64,000 bases of DNA from Novosphingobium sp. 9U (GTDB lineage: Bacteria > Pseudomonadota > Alphaproteobacteria > Sphingomonadales > Sphingomonadaceae): positions 1,305,001 to 1,369,000 of the forward strand of contig NZ_LR732469.1 of assembly GCF_902506425.1 (NCBI RefSeq). The letters are read 5' to 3'. A program made the position numbers and the translations under genes. Positions 60,980-64,000 of the stretch are shown here, one piece after another (position 1 is the stretch's first letter; each line of letters opens with the position of its first letter). Below the pieces are notes generated by a model. It saw only the letters and a program-made list of their open reading frames with translations, was not told the DNA's origin and searched no databases.

Positions 60980-61495
60980 TCAAGCTGCCGTCACATCACT
61001 CCAGTCGATGCCGATGGCAACCGCGATCTCGGCGAGGTTAGAGGCAGTGCCGAGCGCGGCCTTTGCACCCATTCGCCGACCTTCGATCCGCGAGCCGATC
61101 ATCGTCCATTGCTCGACCATCGCCATGACTTCGTGCGCCAGCGCGGCAACGGTCATGTCACGAGCGCTCGCTTCAGCCGATAGGAATGGGACAGCAGAGG
61201 AGTTATCGGCGATGTAGGCCCGCGCTTCCGCTGCCTTCGTGGTATAAGTTAGCATCTGCGCCGCCCCATCGCTGACAAAGCGTAGACGGACCATCTCGGC
61301 GGCGCGATCCACCTGCTTGGCGGCAAGAGCTTTGATCATCTCAATATCGAGATCAGCCCCCCGCAGCGCCCCTTGCGGGACTACCATCGTGGCGAGTCCG
61401 TCGTCGAGAACTTGGATTGCGGCAGAGCCCTCGGGCCCTTGTCCGCGCCATTTTACATCACCCGAAGCGTTGTCGAAAACTACATAATATTCCAT
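60980..61495 (-). CDS. prophage tail-fibre accessory protein (DUF4376-like)
   Basis: A 171-residue protein directly downstream (20 bases) of the tail-tip gene. The C-terminal half has alternating Ala-rich helices ending in SRIEGRRMGAKAALGTA ... AIGIDWSDV, a pattern seen in phage tail-fibre assembly or DUF4376 proteins. The N terminus MEYYVVFDNASGDVKWRGQG recalls the phage-tail pattern for the fibre-associated beta region. Assignment rests mainly on position. Confidence 0.6.
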   Translation of the reverse strand: MEYYVVFDNASGDVKWRGQGPEGSAAIQVLDDGLATMVVPQGALRGADLDIEMIKALAAKQVDRAAEMVRLRFVSDGAAQMLTYTTKAAEARAYIADNSSAVPFLSAEASARDMTVAALAHEVMAMVEQWTMIGSRIEGRRMGAKAALGTASNLAEIAVAIGIDWSDVTAA

Positions 61496-61515
61496 TGTCC
61501 ATTTAGGTGTCCAAC

Positions 61516-64000
61516 TTAACGCTTAAATTCTTTAATGATGATTGTGCAGTCGATGAATCCGGGACCATCTTGGCTGGTTCCGTCCTGCCGGGTATCAAAA
61601 ACGACGGTGACCGGAGATGAAGACCCACCAGCAAGGCGAGTTAGACTGTAGGTGTTCGACTGGTTATTTTTACCCAAGCGAATGCCTCCCGCAATCATAT
61701 AATTGCCGATATAAAGATCGCCAAGTGCCCGTATCGATGTCCCTGCCGGAACATCGGCGATGCCCGATATCGTGACTTCCAGCAAAGACTCTGCGCTTCT
61801 TGGCTGATGGGACAGAGAAAACGATATTGGGAAGTTGCCGGAGCTTGTCATGGTGCTGGCGGCAGTGATGCCATTCTGCTGGATAGCTCCCGTAAGAACA
61901 CTACCGCTGACAAGCACATTTCCAGAGACAGAAAGATCACCGATGATGTCCACACCAGAGGCGAGGTTCCCATTATTGTCGTAGGCATACACAGTAAGCT
62001 GAGCCCTGCCGTTTCCGGCAGTGGCCTCCTTGGACCATCTCGCGCCGCTCACCCGATCGAGCGCCGTCGCCGCGACTTGCTCGACAGTATTAAGCCGTGA
62101 GGTTTGCCCACCAGTCGTGGCCTCAAGATTATCCAGCCGTTGCGCTACAGCTTGGTTCGCGCTGGCAGCGGCTTCCTCGACTTGGCTGATCCTCGCGCTG
62201 GCATCGTTGGCGTATGACGCTGATAGTGACGCGCTTGTAGATGCCTGCGACGCCTTTTCAGTCGCAACGGCAGCCGCACCGGACGCAGTTGAGGCGGAGT
62301 TCTCTGCGTCGCCCGCCCGAATGCTCGCTGTGTTGGCGTGACCGGATGCCGCCGAGGCGTAGCTGCCCGCCTCACCAGCCTTGATCTCCGCATTGGAGTA
62401 GCTCGTGCTTGCCGCATCGGCAAAATCCTTAGCGCGACGCTCGGCTGTGATGTCTTCAATCCGAATGGATCGCCAGTTTACCCCGTGATCGCTCGCGTCC
62501 CATGGTCCATCCGACTGGAGGAAAGGTCGGGCGGCGACAGCACCCTGTGGCACGACGATTTCGCCGGAAAAATCAGCATAGCCCGCGTAGGGACCGCCCG
62601 CTGGGACCAGCGGATAGCGATGGCTACCATCAGGCATGAGACACTGAAGGCCAGCGCGTCCGATATAGGCTCCAAACGCGGCGGCATTACCAGAAACACG
62701 GAAGCGTCGATCCGACCAGTCGCCGGGGATGAACTCACCTTCGAAGACGTCACGGTTGGTTTGTTGCAGGACATAGAAGCCGCCCGCGCCGTCATCTCGT
62801 AGAACCTGTGCTTGTCCGTCCCACGAGCCACGGCCACGCTCGTCAAAGGCGCTACGGCCCACAATGTTATTGGTTGCACGTCCAGCCGCATCAAGGGCGA
62901 AGGTAGAAGCTCGCACCTGAGAAGTCTGTGCCGCCGATGCAGCGATTCCTGCATCATTGGCTTTTGCCGATGCTGTGCCCGCCGACGTGTTCGCAGCCGA
63001 TGCGGCATTCTCAGCAGTTGTCCGGGCACTGGCGGCAAGATTGGCTTGCTCGCTTGCGGTCGCTGCCGAACCCGAAGCGTTGGCAGCAAAGGTGCTCGCC
63101 TGATTGCGGAAAGTCTCAGCCTGCCCCGCCTGAGTGAAGGAGCTTTGGTAAGCGCCCTCTGCCGCACTGCGAGCCGCGTCCGCGTTCTGCGCCGCTGTCT
63201 GCGCGTTCGCATCATGTTGTGCCGCTGAACTGGCGCTTGCTGCGGCAGATGCGGTAGTCCCATACACGCCAACAAGATCATTGATCGAACTCGTGAGCGA
63301 AGTCGTTAGGGTATTGATGCCGCCAATCGCCGCATGAGCTTGCTCGATCCGCTGAACGACCAAGTTGCCGGTGCTGGTCCCCACCACGGTATCGCCGGGT
63401 GCGCCAACCGTAGCGTTATCCTCGGGCTTCTTGTCACCGTAGACGCCGTTCCAGCTATTGAGATTGTTCGTGCTGGTGATGACATCGGAATTCGACCACG
63501 GCCCACGAACACCATTGTCCATGACATAGCGGGCACGAACATTGATCGCCGCGCCGCCGACTTCCGCGCTGAACAGATAGGTGCCCGTGTTCTCGATCCT
63601 GCCGCCCTGCTCCGTCCAGACATTGGAAGTCGCGAGCTTGGTGTTGATCTCAACTTCCGAGACGCGCGCGGACGTTGATGGCGTCCAAGTCACTTGAACA
63701 AAGGATGTCGTTACTCCGTTCGCGCCTTCCTGATTGAGCGTCGAAAGCGAGAGGCCCATCACGACTTCCGCAAGGGCAGGATCATATTCTTCGTTCAGCA
63801 GGTTCGCGGGTGGCGGTGTATACTCCTGTGAGTCCCACGCATAGATTTCACTATCGTCTTCGCGCAGCGACATCTGGAAGATCAGATCATGAGCTTCGCT
63901 CTGGCTGATGACGCGAAAGCGCTTGTTGTTCCAGCCATGGCGCGGGTGGGAAAGGGTGACGATATCGCCGACTTGGACCGCAAAAGCTCTTGGGCCGAAC
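61516..64000 (-). CDS. prophage tail tip / host-specificity protein (gpJ-like, C-terminal part; runs off window)
   Basis: The reading frame stays open to base 64000, giving at least 827 residues; the ATG at 63873 is internal because coding sequence (FAVQVGDIVTLSHPRHGW) continues upstream. A fibronectin-type region (VTTSFVQVTWTPSTSARVSEVEI) is followed by about 300 residues of Ala/Ser-rich coiled-coil heptads (ASAAASASSAAQ, ANASGSAATASEQAN), then a carbohydrate-binding-like domain (VFEGEFIPGDWSDRRFRVSG) and a C-terminal beta region. This order is that of lambda-like tip attachment proteins that bind the host receptor. Confidence 0.82.
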   Translation of the reverse strand, partial: FGPRAFAVQVGDIVTLSHPRHGWNNKRFRVISQSEAHDLIFQMSLREDDSEIYAWDSQEYTPPPANLLNEEYDPALAEVVMGLSLSTLNQEGANGVTTSFVQVTWTPSTSARVSEVEINTKLATSNVWTEQGGRIENTGTYLFSAEVGGAAINVRARYVMDNGVRGPWSNSDVITSTNNLNSWNGVYGDKKPEDNATVGAPGDTVVGTSTGNLVVQRIEQAHAAIGGINTLTTSLTSSINDLVGVYGTTASAAASASSAAQHDANAQTAAQNADAARSAAEGAYQSSFTQAGQAETFRNQASTFAANASGSAATASEQANLAASARTTAENAASAANTSAGTASAKANDAGIAASAAQTSQVRASTFALDAAGRATNNIVGRSAFDERGRGSWDGQAQVLRDDGAGGFYVLQQTNRDVFEGEFIPGDWSDRRFRVSGNAAAFGAYIGRAGLQCLMPDGSHRYPLVPAGGPYAGYADFSGEIVVPQGAVAARPFLQSDGPWDASDHGVNWRSIRIEDITAERRAKDFADAASTSYSNAEIKAGEAGSYASAASGHANTASIRAGDAENSASTASGAAAVATEKASQASTSASLSASYANDASARISQVEEAAASANQAVAQRLDNLEATTGGQTSRLNTVEQVAATALDRVSGARWSKEATAGNGRAQLTVYAYDNNGNLASGVDIIGDLSVSGNVLVSGSVLTGAIQQNGITAASTMTSSGNFPISFSLSHQPRSAESLLEVTISGIADVPAGTSIRALGDLYIGNYMIAGGIRLGKNNQSNTYSLTRLAGGSSSPVTVVFDTRQDGTSQDGPGFIDCTIIIKEFKR

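Overview
The window reads as a chromosomal segment of a high-GC alphaproteobacterium, most likely a sphingomonad (Novosphingobium/Sphingobium/Sphingomonas type). Supporting signs are the split F0 ATP synthase operon (atpI-atpB-atpE-atpF'-atpF), the ffh-rpsP-rimM-trmD-rplS cluster, PhaR, an FYDLG-type zinc protein, the exosortase-linked regulators PrsK/PrsR, LexA boxes of the alphaproteobacterial form GTTC-N7-GTTC, and several families of short intergenic palindromes. Names come from reading the proteins; no database search was run.

Layout. 1-9.2 kb: an M28 peptidase cut by the window edge, an archaeal-type prolyl-tRNA synthetase, a GNAT-like exported protein, Nudix, PhaR, alanine racemase, an MHS transporter, an Fe-S scaffold-like protein, CvpA and RadA. 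9.3-11.7 kb: imuA-imuB with a LexA box but no dnaE2. 11.8-14.4 kb: amino-acid permease and panB, divergent. 14.6-21.2 kb: a tightly overlapping operon of sugar transferase, PrsK, PrsR and a TPR protein, the regulatory part of an XrtA/PEP-CTERM exopolysaccharide locus. 21.5-24.4 kb: tRNA-Leu, an inositol-phosphatase-like protein, EF-P and small exported proteins. 24.5-40 kb: an accessory catabolic region with three SDRs, a SnoaL-like protein, a periplasmic-binding-type protein lacking a signal peptide, a TauD-like dioxygenase, a family 2 glycosyltransferase, a CDF transporter, two acyl-CoA dehydrogenase pairs, a Rieske ferredoxin and an E1 alpha/beta 2-oxoacid dehydrogenase pair. 40.4-51.3 kb: core genes (HU, the ribosomal/SRP operon, tRNA-Ala, aroA-cmk-rpsA, gloB). 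51.6-54.2 kb: F0 ATP synthase. 54.4-58.2 kb: ydbH-ynbE-ydbL. 58.3-64 kb: the left end of a prophage whose large serine recombinase lies directly after a radC cut in half.

Connections across the window. Three LexA boxes (imuA, radA and a small prophage gene) share even their spacer bases, so host mutagenesis, recombination repair and a phage gene probably answer to one SOS repressor. A vapBC toxin-antitoxin module with its own palindromic operator sits inside the ffh-rpsP-rimM-trmD-rplS operon. Several catabolic units share a TGAACAC-type partial palindrome close to the start codon and may form a small regulon whose regulator is not encoded here. A 141-base near-complete palindrome beside tRNA-Ala, a chain of hairpins behind rpsA and three families of paired palindromes are the main non-coding structures.
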